Shown here: positions 1 to 8,197 of the stretch, one piece after another | Numbering within the stretch: position 1 is the first letter of the stretch | Layout of the letters: each line of letters begins with the position of its first letter | DNA from: an uncultured Legionella sp. | GTDB lineage: Bacteria; Pseudomonadota; Gammaproteobacteria; Legionellales; Legionellaceae | DNA length: 33,547 nucleotides | NCBI RefSeq assembly: GCF_937871865.1 | Contig: NZ_CALMPD010000155.1 | Span: 1-33,547 of the forward strand | Reading direction: 5' to 3' | Notes under the pieces: generated by a model | The model's input: only the letters and a program-made list of their open reading frames with translations | Database searches by the model: none | Told to the model about the DNA's origin: nothing | Program-made: the position numbers and the translations under genes

Positions 1-297
1 ATGGTTATCTCTCCAGTTTTTGCAAATGGTAATAGCAATGTCTGCTGCAATCAAATGGGTGGAGTTAATTATTGTGATTCATCTGCAGGTCGTCTGGTAT
101 GCAATAATGGTTTTTATTCAACCTGCTATTGTGATCGCCATGCGGTGATGGACTTACAACTCCTGAAAGGATGCTGCCTCTGGAATGGAGGAGTGTCTCC
201 AGATTACACGCTTAGTGGCTTGGTTGTATGTAATGATGGCTCAATTTCTGAAGAATGCACACTACAAAACCCACAGCAATCAATCGCGACCTGGTAA
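1..297 (+). CDS. Secreted cysteine-rich protein, 5' end probably cut by the window edge
   Basis: The reading frame is open from base 1 to a TAA at 295-297. The first residues (MVISPVFA, then NGN) look like the end of a signal peptide with an A-type cleavage site, so the true start probably lies upstream of the window. The visible part has 10 cysteines in 98 residues. A motif occurs twice: CC, three residues, GGV, a short stretch, then G-x-(V)VCN(N/D)G followed by S and C. The first copy is near residues 15-45 and the second near 57-87. Paired cysteines in an exported protein suggest disulfide-stabilised repeats. I have a general impression that similar Cys/GGV motifs occur in other Legionella secreted proteins, but I know no function. 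It has no operon partner on this strand before thiE, which is 325 bp downstream. Confidence 0.6.
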   Translation: MVISPVFANGNSNVCCNQMGGVNYCDSSAGRLVCNNGFYSTCYCDRHAVMDLQLLKGCCLWNGGVSPDYTLSGLVVCNDGSISEECTLQNPQQSIATW

Positions 298-622
298 TTT
301 CAACGTCAGCCATAGAAATTTATTCTAATACAGTTATAATTTGACCATCCAGCGATGCTCTTGATTACTATTAAATTGAGAGCTTTCACTTAGTTCATAG
401 CGAGAGAAAGTGGCTCAGTCCCCATGGACACTGCCATTAAGTTAAGGATTTTGGTTGTCATCCTGAAGAGCTAGAGATGAAAGATCTCCCGAGATTCAGG
501 AGATCCTTCGCTATGCTCAGGATGACGTACTTTTTTTAACGTTATGGCCTAGCCTCTGGCCTAACGAACATTTACGAGATGCATGCTGTCAATGCCTAGA
601 TGTAAAAACCAAACGAGATGTT
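298..622. other. Intergenic region upstream of thiE, with one palindromic repeat
   Basis: There is no convincing gene in these 325 bp. The region contains one copy of the dispersed palindromic element (457-530) followed directly by a T-rich run. After it comes a smaller imperfect hairpin, with GTTA(t)GGCC at 541-549 pairing with GGCCTAAC at 558-565. I looked for the conserved THI-box blocks of a TPP riboswitch before thiE and did not see them. The palindrome plus T-run could end transcription coming from the cysteine-rich gene. Confidence 0.6.
457..530. repeat. Dispersed palindromic element, single copy
   Basis: This is an imperfect hairpin of about 74 bp. The outer arms begin GTCATCCTGA and end TCAGGATGAC. 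The inner arms are AAGATCTCC and GGAGATCCTTCG around a short apical loop ending in ATTCA. The same element recurs at 13769-13842 and in the tandem array at 21679-22347. The arm is followed by GTAC and a run of seven Ts, so on the + strand it resembles an intrinsic terminator. It has no open reading frame of its own and looks like a non-autonomous repetitive extragenic element. Confidence 0.75.
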
Positions 623-1261
623 ATGAACACAGATTTTTATAAATTAATTTTAGTAACCCATCGCCAGAATATTCCTTTATCTCAATATCTGAATTTTATA
701 AAAGAATGTATTTCATCAGGAGTGACCAGCGTTCAATTAAGAGAAAAAAATGGGGATGCCGCATTCAAACTGGAATTTGCCCAACATCTGAAACAGATAT
801 TAAGCCCATTTAACATCCCTCTTCTAATCAATGATGATACTGCCCTGGCGCAGCAAGTTAATGCAGAAGGTGTCCATTTAGGTCAAACGGACACAGCGCC
901 GACAAAAGCCAGAGAGTTGCTTGGTGCTGGCAAATTTATTGGTTTATCAATCGAATCAGAACATGATTTGGTTCAAGCCAACCAATCAGAATTAAGCTAT
1001 GTTGCGGCCAGTGCCGTGTTTCCAAGCCAACATAAGAACAACTTAAAAACCATCTGGGGTCTTGATGGTCTTACAAAACTTTGCCAAAAATCAAATCATC
1101 CGGTTGTCGGCATTGGAGGAATTGATGAAACAAATCTATCGCAAATACTTCAGGCTGGAGCAAGAGGAGTTGCAGTAATCGGAGCACTTCATCAGGCGGA
1201 GAACCCATCTAAAATGGCCTTAAAACTGCGTCAAATCCTTGATACAGGAGTTAGTAGATGA
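623..1261 (+). CDS. thiE: Thiamine-phosphate synthase ThiE
   Basis: ThiE joins HMP pyrophosphate and thiazole phosphate to give thiamine monophosphate in the cytoplasm. The 212-residue protein has the family's TIM-barrel landmarks: SVQLREKN near residue 37, LLINDDTALA near 75, VHLGQTD near 90, a phosphate-binding VGIGGI near 173, and GVAVIGAL near 192. Its length is normal for ThiE. The ATG at 623 follows a weak GAG ribosome site; an ATG five bases earlier runs into a stop within two codons. The gene overlaps thiM by 4 nt, so the two are translationally coupled. The stretch between VFPSQ and WGLDGL lacks the usual VFPTxTK wording but keeps the lysines. Confidence 0.93.
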   Translation: MNTDFYKLILVTHRQNIPLSQYLNFIKECISSGVTSVQLREKNGDAAFKLEFAQHLKQILSPFNIPLLINDDTALAQQVNAEGVHLGQTDTAPTKARELLGAGKFIGLSIESEHDLVQANQSELSYVAASAVFPSQHKNNLKTIWGLDGLTKLCQKSNHPVVGIGGIDETNLSQILQAGARGVAVIGALHQAENPSKMALKLRQILDTGVSR

Positions 1262-2061
1262 TGATAGAGCAGATTAAATCCTCATTCGCACAAATAAAGC
1301 AAAACAAACCGTTGATATTATGTCTTACCAATTATGTGACTATGGACTTGATGGCAAACAGCCTTCTGGCGCTTGGTGCTGCTCCACTGATGTCAGAATC
1401 AATGACCGAGCTAGAAGAGTTAGTCACGATAAGCCAGGCGGTGTACATTAATATTGGCACATTAAATGATGCATTTATGGAGAGAGCGGTTTATGCAGCA
1501 CAAATTGCTAATTCACTTAATAAGCCAGTTATTCTTGATCCCGTGGGCTCAGGAGCAAGTGCCTTAAGAACATTATCATCAAAAAAACTACTGAGCTTAG
1601 CCAATATAATAAGAGGAAATGCCAGTGAAATTATTTCTCTTTCTGATTTAAATAGCTTGACTAAAGGTGTAGAAACAACGCATCAAGTAGAAAGCGCTAT
1701 TGACACAGCGCTCTCTTTGGCACAGGAGCATAATAAAACAGTAGTTATCAGCGGACCAAAAGACTTTGTAACCGATGGCCTACAAAAACAGACACTGCCC
1801 TTTGGTTCATCTTTAATGCCATTGATTACAGGAATGGGATGTACACTAACCGCTGTTCTCAGTGCTTTTGTAGCCGTAAATTCAAATCATTTTGCAGCAA
1901 GTTGTGCAGCAACAGCTTATTTCGGTCTTTGTGGTCAATTGACTCATCAGCAAAACCAGGCACCTGGCTCATTCAGACAGGCTTTTATTGATACTTTATA
2001 TCAACCAGACTGGAGCTACTTTACCGAAGCCTGTAATAATAACTTAAGAGTGAATGTATAA
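1258..2061 (+). CDS. thiM: Hydroxyethylthiazole kinase ThiM
   Basis: ThiM phosphorylates salvaged 4-methyl-5-(2-hydroxyethyl)thiazole, supplying the thiazole half for ThiE. The 267-residue length is typical. Motifs: CLTNYVTMDLMANSLLALGA near residues 22-41, LDPVGSGAS near 94, RGNASEI near 120, and the kinase anion-hole GMGCTLTA near 194 with the catalytic cysteine. An AGGAG sequence 8 bases before the ATG at 1258 supports this start; an ATG directly after it is an alternative. The start overlaps the end of thiE by 4 nt, and thiD follows with no gap, so this is one operon. Because ThiM is a salvage enzyme, the cluster looks built for salvage rather than for de novo thiazole synthesis. Confidence 0.94.
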   Translation: MMIEQIKSSFAQIKQNKPLILCLTNYVTMDLMANSLLALGAAPLMSESMTELEELVTISQAVYINIGTLNDAFMERAVYAAQIANSLNKPVILDPVGSGASALRTLSSKKLLSLANIIRGNASEIISLSDLNSLTKGVETTHQVESAIDTALSLAQEHNKTVVISGPKDFVTDGLQKQTLPFGSSLMPLITGMGCTLTAVLSAFVAVNSNHFAASCAATAYFGLCGQLTHQQNQAPGSFRQAFIDTLYQPDWSYFTEACNNNLRVNV

Positions 2062-2913
2062 ATGCAATATAAAGCGTTATCAATAGCAGGCTTTGATGGT
2101 TCTGGTGGTGCAGGCATCCAGGCTGATCTTAAAACATTTTCAGCTTTAGGCTGTTATGGAATGACGGTTCTCACTGCCCTTCCAATTCAAAATACTCAAG
2201 GAGTCAGATCATGCTATGAGATTCCTCTTCAGGCGATAGAAGATCAACTCAATGTTCTCTTTGATGATATAACACCTGACAGTATTAAAATTGGTATGCT
2301 GTTTAACAGTGATATTATCGAATTAGTTGCAGGCTTTCTTAAAAAAAGAGCAATTAATATTCCACTAGTACTCGATCCAGTGACTCTTGCTAAAAGTGGA
2401 GACTCCTTATTATTACCAGAGGCGATTGAAACATTAATCAATAAGCTCATGCCTCTCGCAACAATAATTACTCCCAATATACCAGAAGCATACACATTTA
2501 CCGGTATTAATGCCCAATCAGAAAAAGAAATGATATCTGTTGCGGAAAAACTTCTTGGTTTCGGTCCAGAATTTGTCTTATTGAAAGGCGGCCATCTACA
2601 ATCTAGTGAGTCGAATGATTTACTCTATGGAAAAGACGGCAGCAGCACCTGGTATAAAAACAGCAGAATTGATTCTAAAAACACGCACGGAACCGGATGT
2701 ACCTTATCTGCGGCAATTGCTGCCTGCCTTGCACAAAACATAGAGCTAAAGCAAGCCTGCACTATTGCAAAAGCCTATCTTACCAATGCGATTCAAGCAT
2801 CTAAAGATCAATCTGTTGGTCTAGGAAATGGTCCTGTCCATCATTTCTATCACCAGTGGCCTAGCTTCTCAGATGCTGACAGCATCTACCGGAGTATCAC
2901 CCACAACAGGTAG
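2062..2913 (+). CDS. thiD: Hydroxymethylpyrimidine/phosphomethylpyrimidine kinase ThiD
   Basis: ThiD phosphorylates HMP and HMP phosphate to the pyrophosphate that ThiE uses. The 283-residue protein starts with the family's SIAGFDGSGGAGIQADLKT block (residues 7-25), has LDPVTLAKSG near 104 and LLKGGH near 173, and carries the ribokinase-fold anion hole HGTGCTLSAAI near 209. The ATG follows the thiM stop codon immediately, so translation is coupled. The last 45 nt lie antisense to the 3' end of the O-antigen ligase gene on the other strand. The tail beyond residue about 265 is outside the kinase core and may be free to vary. Confidence 0.94.
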   Translation: MQYKALSIAGFDGSGGAGIQADLKTFSALGCYGMTVLTALPIQNTQGVRSCYEIPLQAIEDQLNVLFDDITPDSIKIGMLFNSDIIELVAGFLKKRAINIPLVLDPVTLAKSGDSLLLPEAIETLINKLMPLATIITPNIPEAYTFTGINAQSEKEMISVAEKLLGFGPEFVLLKGGHLQSSESNDLLYGKDGSSTWYKNSRIDSKNTHGTGCTLSAAIAACLAQNIELKQACTIAKAYLTNAIQASKDQSVGLGNGPVHHFYHQWPSFSDADSIYRSITHNR

Positions 2914-4110
2914 CTGAGTTTCAAATTCCTGTTTGATGATTCGCTTCTCGAGGAGCTCGCCAAAACATAAAGCACTCATCACGACCAATAAGTAACCGAC
3001 AGCTGAATAGCACAAAATAGTATCGGAAAAAGAACCGATACAAAAAGAGATTAATATACCCAGAAGAATGGGTTTTGTTTCTGTTAATTGAAAAGAGGTA
3101 ATCAGCAAGCTTGCCAAAAACACAAGCAATAGAACAAAACCTAATAATCCCTGCTCTGAAAGAGTCATCCAATATTGACTATGAGGATCAGTTAATTCAG
3201 TCCCCCAACCAGGTACAGGAGCATCCAATGCAAAACTGTACTTGAATGCCCCGGTGCCAATTCCAATAATAGGATGTGTTTCCCATAAAGATCGGGCATA
3301 ATTATGAAATTGAATTCTAAAACCTAGAGAAGTATTTTGATTGTTTTCTTTTAAAGCCTGAAGATCAGTCATCAAATCATGAACTCTGGTATACATCGTT
3401 GGACTTTCATTGTAAACAACGGCAATGGCGCTACTGAATACCAGTATGCCGATGAGTGCCTTTTTGCGGGTTAGTTTTTGCATAATGAGAAATGCCATTA
3501 AAATTAAATAAACCACATAACCCGTTCTTCCTGTATTAATAAATAATACCTGATAGCTCATTAATAAAACCAAGCTGCCGTACAGTATTCGCCGCCAACC
3601 TTTATACTGAACAGCATATAATCCAGATAAATATGCAGCAAAAGCCATCATAAAACCAGTTATAATGTGATTGTAAAAAACTTCTCCCGGATCTCCGGAT
3701 TCAAGAACATTGCTTGCTTTGAGTATAGAAATAATACAGGTAACGAGCATAGCAGCAAGATAACTTTTAATGGTCAAATTGCGCACCCAAGGATTGATAA
3801 AACCAACAGCAATCACAGGGAGATAAATTAACTTTGCATATTTGCCAAGCACTTTTAATTGCATTAAAAAAGGAGCAGGACTCCAGAGACAGGCGATTAG
3901 TATAAAAGCCAATAAGCTTAAAGCAGCACGCCCCCACAAGGAGCTAAATGCATAGGGGATGTATTGGCTATAATGAGGAGTCAGCAATATGGTCCCAACA
4001 CTGCATGCGAAAAAAATTGATTTTATGCTAGGACTTATGGGAATAAAAAACATAAATAAAACGAATAGAATTGGAGTCAATAATATTCCTTTACCCTCAA
4101 TCAATCTCAC
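2869..4110 (-). CDS. O-antigen ligase/polymerase family membrane protein (WaaL/Wzy-like)
   Basis: This is a polytopic inner-membrane protein of 413 residues with about ten hydrophobic segments. It has the hallmark periplasmic loop of the O-antigen ligase family: WETHPIIGIGTGAF near residues 278-291, then DPHSQYWMTLSEQGLLG near 309-325, including the conserved histidine. Such proteins transfer undecaprenyl-linked O-chains to the lipid A core, or polymerise them. It follows a WaaE-like glycosyltransferase gene with a 4-nt overlap, which favours a role in LPS core or O-chain assembly. Its 3' end overlaps thiD by 45 nt tail to tail. Ligase and polymerase cannot be told apart from sequence alone. 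Confidence 0.85.
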   Translation of the reverse strand: MRLIEGKGILLTPILFVLFMFFIPISPSIKSIFFACSVGTILLTPHYSQYIPYAFSSLWGRAALSLLAFILIACLWSPAPFLMQLKVLGKYAKLIYLPVIAVGFINPWVRNLTIKSYLAAMLVTCIISILKASNVLESGDPGEVFYNHIITGFMMAFAAYLSGLYAVQYKGWRRILYGSLVLLMSYQVLFINTGRTGYVVYLILMAFLIMQKLTRKKALIGILVFSSAIAVVYNESPTMYTRVHDLMTDLQALKENNQNTSLGFRIQFHNYARSLWETHPIIGIGTGAFKYSFALDAPVPGWGTELTDPHSQYWMTLSEQGLLGFVLLLVFLASLLITSFQLTETKPILLGILISFCIGSFSDTILCYSAVGYLLVVMSALCFGELLEKRIIKQEFETQLPVVGDTPVDAVSI

Positions 4111-4889
4111 AATTCATCCTCTTTGGTAGTTAAACTGGGTAATTCATCAATATTGCGATCTTTGTATATTTGTTTGATCCCACGATAAAAAGTCCCTTGT
4201 GCACTAAAGACTGCGAATAAAAAGCCAAGTTTTCCATCCAGAAAGCCACGCTGCAATATAAAACAACGACCAAACATCCAGCTTGTACTTAACAAAATTT
4301 GAATAAACCCAATTGGTTTATTCGATTCAATACGAATTTTAGCGCTATATGACGAATATTTATTAAGCTTATACAATACATGATTAATGTCTTGATAAGA
4401 ATGATGCTTTATCGCATTTTTTAATTTACCTATTCTTGAACTGGGAGATACAAGGATTTTTTCATGAATAATGTCATTACTGTAATTAGCATTAGCTCGT
4501 TTAAACAAACGAATATGCCGCTTAGGAGAGGCAGAATACTTTAATAATTTATTGTAAAAGAACATTTGTATAGGAATTCTGAACGCATCCGCAGATCCGT
4601 CAGAAATCCGTTTTAAGATTTCTTCACGTAACTGGTCACTAACGGATTCATCAGCATCAAGATTAAAAACCCAATCACCCTTTGCTTGCAAGAGCGCTCT
4701 TTGTTTTTGAATACCGTACCCCTGCCAGTCAGTTTGATGTATATTTTCAGTATATTCTTGTGCAATCGCCAAAGTGTTATCAGTGCTACCTGAATCAACT
4801 ACTATGATTTCGTCTGCAAAACTCACCGACTCCAGACATCTTCGGATGTTTGACTCTTCATTTTTAGTTATTATTATTACGGTTAGCAT
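4107..4889 (-). CDS. Family 2 glycosyltransferase, WaaE/KdtX-like (LPS core)
   Basis: This is a GT-A fold glycosyltransferase. The protein opens with LTVIIITKNEESNIRRCLES, the nucleotide-binding strand-helix, followed by DEIIVVDSGSTDN and the metal-binding NLDADES. The later PKRHIRLFKR and IHEKI segments match the WaaE-type transferases that add a sugar to the inner LPS core. The C-terminal part has a possible membrane-associated stretch. I chose the ATG at 4889, which puts the first strand at the N-terminus as in relatives; an in-frame ATG at 4904 would add five residues, and neither has a clear ribosome site. It overlaps the WaaL-like gene by 4 nt. The sugar donor and acceptor are not readable from the sequence. 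Confidence 0.85.
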   Translation of the reverse strand: MLTVIIITKNEESNIRRCLESVSFADEIIVVDSGSTDNTLAIAQEYTENIHQTDWQGYGIQKQRALLQAKGDWVFNLDADESVSDQLREEILKRISDGSADAFRIPIQMFFYNKLLKYSASPKRHIRLFKRANANYSNDIIHEKILVSPSSRIGKLKNAIKHHSYQDINHVLYKLNKYSSYSAKIRIESNKPIGFIQILLSTSWMFGRCFILQRGFLDGKLGFLFAVFSAQGTFYRGIKQIYKDRNIDELPSLTTKEDEL

Positions 4890-5128
4890 GAATAATTGAA
4901 TCATCAGAAAAAGGAATATTATATATAGAATTAGGCAGGATTGTAACTGTATTAAGCTGCCAGATACCTTTGCTGACAGCCTGAGCGGTTATTATTTTAA
5001 TAATCAATCGGTTATTAGTATGTGATGTCACACAGCAATGACAAGAGAAATTGTTTCTATTCCGAATTCACCTTGGCTGCCCTAAGCATCCAGACTCAAA
5101 ACAAGATTCCTGGATACTGGTCAAGCCA

Positions 5129-5173
5129 CGGTAATTCGGTACCATCAGTTAAAAATTGTATTCCGAATTACCG
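5129..5173. terminator. 11-bp perfect inverted repeat downstream of clpA
   Basis: CGGTAATTCGG at 5129-5139 is a perfect inverted repeat of CCGAATTACCG at 5163-5173, around a 23-nt loop. It lies about 20 bp past the clpA stop codon, which fits the position of a terminator, but no clear T-tract follows on the clpA strand. A related CCGAATT sequence also appears at about 5062-5069, so this may be a decayed repetitive element instead. Confidence 0.4.
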
Positions 5174-5191
5174 CGACTTATCGAGATGTTG

Positions 5192-7459
5192 TTACACCAC
5201 GCCTTCACGGTGATCATGACTGTCAAAATGTAACTTGCCATCTTTCACTTTGAGAATGACATGTCCTCCGTGCATCAATTTACCGAACAACAATTCATCA
5301 GCAAGCGGTTTTTTCACATTTTCCTGAATCAAACGCGCCATAGGACGTGCACCCATTGCCTTATCATAGCCATGTTCGATCAGCCACTCACGAGCAGATT
5401 TATCAACGATAAATGAGACCCCTTTATGACTCAGTTGTTCATCCAGCTCCATAATAAATTTATCAACAACCAAACCAATCGTTTGAGAATCTAGTGGAGC
5501 AAAATTGATGATGGCATCCAATCTGTTTCTAAACTCAGGAGTGAATTGTTTCTTAATGACTTCCAACCCATCGTGACTATTATCCTGTCTTGAGAAGCCT
5601 ATTGAATTACGGACAATTTCGCTTGCTCCGGCATTACTGGTCATCACAAGAATAATATGTCTGAAATCAGCCTGGCGACCGTTGGTGTCAGTCAAAGTAC
5701 CATGATCCATAATCTGCAATAATAAATTGAAGACATCTGGATGGGCTTTTTCAATTTCATCCAACAACAACACTGCGTGCGGATTTTTAGTCACGGCTTC
5801 GGTTAATAACCCGCCTTGATCATAGCCAACATATCCGGGAGGGGCACCTATAAGTCTTGAAACAGTATGCTTTTCCATATATTCAGACATATCAAATCGT
5901 AAGAGTTCAATGCCAAGAACATTAGCCAATTGTCTGGTTACTTCTGTTTTACCAACCCCGGTGGGACCTGCAAACAAGAAACAACCCACTGGTTTTTGTG
6001 GCTCTCTTAATCCAGACCGACCTAATTTAATTGCAGAAGACAAAGCAGTAATAGCCTGATCTTGTCCATATACTAACAATTTGAGATCACGTTCCAAATT
6101 ACGAAGGGTGTCTTTGTCGCGAGCGGATACTTTCTTGATGGGTATCCGAGCAATCTTAGCAACGACACTTTCTATTTCAGTAACACTGATAATTTTTCTA
6201 CGTTTATTCGCAGTTAATAGATTTTGATAAGCTCCTGCTTCATCAACCACATCAATCGCCTTATCTGGTAAGAAACGATCATTGATGTATTTAGCAGATA
6301 ATTCTGCAGCTGCTTTCAACGAAGGTATTGAGAATTTTACCCCATGATGCTCTTCCAGGCGTCCCTTCAGACCTTTAAGAATTTCAAAAGTTTCATCAAT
6401 AGTCGGCTCTGAAATATCTATTTTCTGGAAACGTCTTGCCAACGCTCTGTCTTTTTCAAAAATACCGCGATATTCCTGATAAGTCGTAGAGCCAATACAT
6501 TTTAATTCACCATTAGCCAATAGAGGCTTTATGAGATTAGAGGCGTCCATAACACCGCCAGAAGCAGCGCCAGCTCCAATAATGGTATGAATTTCGTCGA
6601 TAAAGAGAACAGCACCTTCTTGTTGTCCCAGCTGTTTCAGAACTGCTTTTAGGCGTTTCTCGAAATCACCACGATACTTGGTTCCCGCCAATAAAGCACC
6701 CAAATCCAGTGAATACACAACACATCCACGGATTGCATCTGGAATTTCGCCATCGACAATTCGTCGTGCCAAACCTTCGGCAATTGCAGTTTTGCCTACG
6801 CCAGCTTCGCCTACCAACAAAGGGTTATTTTTTCGACGGCGACATAAAACCTGAATGGTTCGTTGAATTTCTTCATGTCTGCCAATCAAAGGATCAATTT
6901 TACCCTGTTTTGCACGTCGATTAAGATTCATGCAATAACTGTCCAGAGGTGACTCATTACCTTCGGGAGACATCATGTCTTCATCCATAGATGCATTCAT
7001 ATTCTCTTGCATGTCATTATTTTGATATTTTGACACACCATGAGAGATGTAATTGATGACATCAAGGCGAGTAATATTTTCACGACGCAAGAAATACACC
7101 GCCTGACTTTCCTGTTCGCTAAAAATTGCAGCCAACACATTCGCACCAGTTACTTCAGTTTTTCCAGCAGACTGTACATGAAAAACAGCTCGTTGTAATA
7201 CACGCTGGAAGCCTAAAGTAGGCTGTGTTTCTCTATCTAACTCATCGTCAGGAATTCTTGGTGTCGTTTCATCAATGAACTCTATCAGGTCTCGGCGTAA
7301 AGAATCGATATTAGCGTCACAAGCTTGCAACACATTACCTGCTGCTGGATTATCAAGTAAGGACAACAGCAAATGTTCAACTGTCATAAATTCATGACGC
7401 TTTTCTTTTGCTTCCTTGAAGGCTAGATTCAAGGTGAATTCTAGTTCTTTATTTAACAT
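5192..7459 (-). CDS. clpA: ATP-dependent Clp protease ATP-binding subunit ClpA
   Basis: ClpA is the AAA+ unfoldase that feeds substrates to ClpP and, with ClpS, degrades N-end-rule proteins. From the chosen start it has 755 residues, close to E. coli ClpA (758). Visible parts: the double N-domain (residues 1 to about 145), an acidic linker, AAA-1 with Walker A GEAGVGKT near 217 and Walker B VLFIDEIH near 284, AAA-2 with Walker A GPTGVGKT near 500 and LLLDEIEKAHPDV, and a SIGF sequence fitting the ClpP-docking loop. The ATG at 7459 has an AAGGAG ribosome site 8 bases upstream, better than an in-frame start 27 bases earlier. clpS lies 30 bp upstream on the same strand. Confidence 0.97.
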   Translation of the reverse strand: MLNKELEFTLNLAFKEAKEKRHEFMTVEHLLLSLLDNPAAGNVLQACDANIDSLRRDLIEFIDETTPRIPDDELDRETQPTLGFQRVLQRAVFHVQSAGKTEVTGANVLAAIFSEQESQAVYFLRRENITRLDVINYISHGVSKYQNNDMQENMNASMDEDMMSPEGNESPLDSYCMNLNRRAKQGKIDPLIGRHEEIQRTIQVLCRRRKNNPLLVGEAGVGKTAIAEGLARRIVDGEIPDAIRGCVVYSLDLGALLAGTKYRGDFEKRLKAVLKQLGQQEGAVLFIDEIHTIIGAGAASGGVMDASNLIKPLLANGELKCIGSTTYQEYRGIFEKDRALARRFQKIDISEPTIDETFEILKGLKGRLEEHHGVKFSIPSLKAAAELSAKYINDRFLPDKAIDVVDEAGAYQNLLTANKRRKIISVTEIESVVAKIARIPIKKVSARDKDTLRNLERDLKLLVYGQDQAITALSSAIKLGRSGLREPQKPVGCFLFAGPTGVGKTEVTRQLANVLGIELLRFDMSEYMEKHTVSRLIGAPPGYVGYDQGGLLTEAVTKNPHAVLLLDEIEKAHPDVFNLLLQIMDHGTLTDTNGRQADFRHIILVMTSNAGASEIVRNSIGFSRQDNSHDGLEVIKKQFTPEFRNRLDAIINFAPLDSQTIGLVVDKFIMELDEQLSHKGVSFIVDKSAREWLIEHGYDKAMGARPMARLIQENVKKPLADELLFGKLMHGGHVILKVKDGKLHFDSHDHREGVV

Positions 7460-7489
7460 TGTCGTTGCTCCTTTCCAGCCCACCACCAG

Positions 7490-7813
7490 TCATTCGGGTT
7501 CCATACTAGATAGCAATGGATGTTGATTCATTCTGGCGTATTCATTTACCAGAGCTACTTTCGTTTCTGCTATATCTCTTGTAAAGACCCCACACACGCC
7601 CTTCCCTTGTATATGAACCTGTAACATCACCTGAATTGCAATCTCCTCATTCAAGTGAAAGAAATGCTTCAGTACTTCTACCACAAAATCCATTGGCGTA
7701 TAGTCATCATTGAGCAATACAACTTTATATTTTCTAGGCAATTTAATCTCTGTGCTAACCTCAGCCTCAGCTATCTCATACCTAACAAATTCCTCTAAAT
7801 TTTGCCCGCTCAT
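7490..7813 (-). CDS. clpS: ClpS adaptor
   Basis: ClpS binds the ClpA N-domain and delivers substrates with N-terminal aromatic or leucine residues. Starting at the ATG at 7813 the protein has 107 residues, matching E. coli ClpS (106). An upstream GAGG, 9 bases before this ATG, supports it over an in-frame GTG start 13 codons earlier. The substrate-pocket block [20 protein letters not shown] (near residues 29-48) and the histidine-bearing [12 protein letters not shown] are both present. It precedes clpA in the same operon, the standard arrangement in gammaproteobacteria. Two inverted repeats lie 130-185 bp upstream and may control it. Confidence 0.95.
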   Translation of the reverse strand: MSGQNLEEFVRYEIAEAEVSTEIKLPRKYKVVLLNDDYTPMDFVVEVLKHFFHLNEEIAIQVMLQVHIQGKGVCGVFTRDIAETKVALVNEYARMNQHPLLSSMEPE

Positions 7814-7939
7814 AACTAACAACCTCATACTATTTTTATAGACTCCCTGCACGCATTTGGCCAGTAAATTTAGTTATTTTTCATGAAATATTTAGCCGTT
7901 GAAATAATCAATAACATATTGATTAGTATGAGTTCACAC

Positions 7940-7963
7940 AATTGTAAAGTTCTCGTTACAATT
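7940..7963. promoter_or_regulatory. Operator-like 8+8 bp palindrome upstream of clpS
   Basis: AATTGTAA at 7940-7947 and TTACAATT at 7956-7963 form a perfect inverted repeat with an 8-bp centre, so the arm centres are 16 bp apart. That geometry suits a dimeric DNA-binding protein. It lies about 127-150 bp before the clpS start and overlaps a possible -35 element. I cannot assign the regulator. Confidence 0.4.
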
Positions 7964-7967
7964 TGCG

Positions 7968-7997
7968 TTCAGGAATGTAGAGAACAATATTCCTGAA
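7968..7997. promoter_or_regulatory. 9-bp inverted repeat upstream of clpS
   Basis: TTCAGGAAT at 7968-7976 and ATTCCTGAA at 7989-7997 are perfect inverted arms around 12 nt. It sits only 4 bp from the neighbouring operator-like palindrome. It could be a second regulator site or a hairpin in a longer transcript; no T-tract follows. Confidence 0.35.
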
Positions 7998-8098
7998 TAA
8001 CGACAGCCTCGTGTGCAAAAGCATTTAATTCCAATCTAACAAATTTACATTACAGGAGTAGTGGGTTTAACGGTCTGGCTGGTATTACAATTGATAAA

Positions 8099-8140
8099 AA
8101 AACAACCGAATTATAATTTGCTTTATCATCCGGTTGTTTT
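8099..8140 (-). terminator. Rho-independent terminator of icd
   Basis: AAAACAACCG (8099-8108) pairs with CGGTTGTTTT (8131-8140). On the - strand the second arm runs into a string of Ts, as expected for an intrinsic terminator about 58 bp past the icd stop. The 22-nt loop is long. The flanking A and T runs mean it may work in both directions. Confidence 0.65.
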
Positions 8141-8197
8141 CCAGCATCTACTTATATATCTTAAGTAAAATTACAGTATTTTCCAATGAGACACACA

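Larger units (their letters stand above)
7814..8197. other. Intergenic region between icd and clpS
   Basis: There is no gene in these 384 bp. Reading leftward from icd, the region holds the icd terminator hairpin (8099-8140), then a 9-bp inverted repeat (7968-7997), then an 8-bp operator-like palindrome (7940-7963), then an AT-rich clpS leader. One arm of the palindrome overlaps a weak -35-like TTTACA on the - strand. I see no small protein gene with a plausible ribosome site. Confidence 0.6.

Noticed and set aside
298..622. TPP riboswitch before thiE
   Set aside because: The conserved THI-box blocks were not found on reading the leader. A covariance-model scan could still overturn this.
5022..5213. 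63-residue open frame on the + strand
   Set aside because: No ribosome site, it runs through the clpA 3' inverted repeat, and its composition is unlike a protein. A chance frame.
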